Below, in pieces: positions 6,336 to 6,596 of a stretch of DNA of 6,596 nt. The DNA comes from Saprospiraceae bacterium (GTDB lineage Bacteria; Bacteroidota; Bacteroidia; Chitinophagales; Saprospiraceae). Position numbers and translations under genes: made by a program. Position 1 is the stretch's first letter. Every line of letters starts with the position of its first letter. Below the pieces are notes generated by a model. It did not search any database, was not told where the DNA came from, and worked only from the letters and a program-made list of their open reading frames with translations. Location: positions 1 through 6,596 of the forward strand of contig JAEUUM010000358.1 in NCBI GenBank assembly GCA_016787375.1. The letters run 5' to 3'.

Positions 6336-6596
6336 CAATACATTAATTTGATATTATCAATCAATACTTGAGCTTTAATTTTCGAGAATTTTGTCCCATC
6401 AAATGGTAAGCCTCCTTCTATTAATAGTTTATAATTCGGAAAATCTGAAGCCAAAACCTCATCAGTTAAGTCAATATAAACTTTTCGCCATTCATCAGAA
6501 GGTCTCAATCCAACTAGATATTGAGTACCGGAATCTGTTGAGGAGTATCCTTTCAGGCCTATTAATAAATCAACTTCATTTTTATAATTGATTTCT
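6335..6596 (-). CDS. C-terminal end of an unrecognised protein, probable beta-sandwich tail (partial at right edge)
   Basis: The frame enters from the right edge and stops at TGA 6337-6335; the last 86 residues are visible. They alternate hydrophobic and polar residues in a beta-rich pattern: DLLIGLKGYSS, TQYLVGLRP, WRKVYIDLT, YKLLIEGGLP, AQVLIDNIKLMY. A final strand of the form LIDNIKL is common at the ends of carbohydrate-binding or jelly-roll domains of secreted Bacteroidota proteins, where the aspartate often helps bind calcium. That resemblance is an inference from pattern only. The stop overlaps the sugar phosphotransferase ATG by one base, so both are in one operon. It could be a secreted or lipoprotein partner of polysaccharide assembly, but the N-terminus that would show a signal sequence is missing. 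The opposite strand is also open over much of this stretch (6391-6591), but that frame lacks protein-like character. Confidence 0.7.
   Translation of the reverse strand, partial: EINYKNEVDLLIGLKGYSSTDSGTQYLVGLRPSDEWRKVYIDLTDEVLASDFPNYKLLIEGGLPFDGTKFSKIKAQVLIDNIKLMY

Noticed and set aside
6391..6591. Plus-strand open frame at the right edge
   Set aside because: It is antisense to the partial minus-strand gene, which is open to the edge, has beta-strand periodicity and overlaps the next gene's start in a typical operon fashion.
1..6596. CRISPR arrays, insertion sequences, tRNA or rRNA genes, toxin-antitoxin or defence modules
   Set aside because: No regularly spaced repeats, transposase-like reading frames, terminal inverted repeats with target duplications, cloverleaf folds or small paired genes of that type are visible.

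Overview
The window looks like an ordinary chromosomal segment of a Bacteroidota bacterium, possibly of the Cytophagales or a related marine-type lineage. Three observations support this: it is AT-rich, its genes start without clear Shine-Dalgarno sequences, and two upstream regions carry boxes matching the Bacteroidota -7 promoter consensus TAnnTTTG. The protein set (Der, RmlC, RmlD, a DUF2279 protein and a long polyprenyl-phosphate sugar phosphotransferase) is also typical of that phylum. The lineage is inferred from style and family resemblance, not from a marker gene.

Left end (1-901). A weak, possibly truncated membrane-protein tail runs in from the left and meets a strong plus-strand hairpin terminator (137-174). 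Facing it is a minus-strand terminator (about 190-225), which lies just downstream of a small unrecognised membrane-protein gene (281-511, minus). Positions 512-901 hold no gene I can support, only AT-rich spacer with a small palindrome and a likely promoter box just before der.

Plus-strand block (902-3706). der (tandem-GTPase ribosome assembly factor) is followed after 54 bases by rfbC and rfbD. These encode the last two enzymes of dTDP-L-rhamnose synthesis and are joined with no gap. A well-formed Bacteroidota-type promoter lies between der and rfbC, so the sugar pair can probably be transcribed separately from the housekeeping GTPase. The first two pathway genes, rfbA and rfbB, are not in the window.

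Minus-strand block (3850-6596), convergent with the first. In transcription order it contains the C-terminal end of an unrecognised protein with a probable beta-sandwich tail, a long WbaP/exopolysaccharide-type sugar phosphotransferase whose ATG overlaps the preceding stop codon, and a secreted DUF2279 (YfiM-like) protein. Rhamnose-nucleotide supply on one strand and the initiating phosphoglycosyl transferase on the other both point to surface polysaccharide or exopolysaccharide assembly. No glycosyltransferase, flippase or polymerase is present, so this is an edge or fragment of such a locus.

I found no convincing new defence, mobile or CRISPR-type system. The parts that resist explanation are the small membrane protein at 281-511, the truncated protein coupled to the sugar transferase, and the role of the DUF2279 protein.
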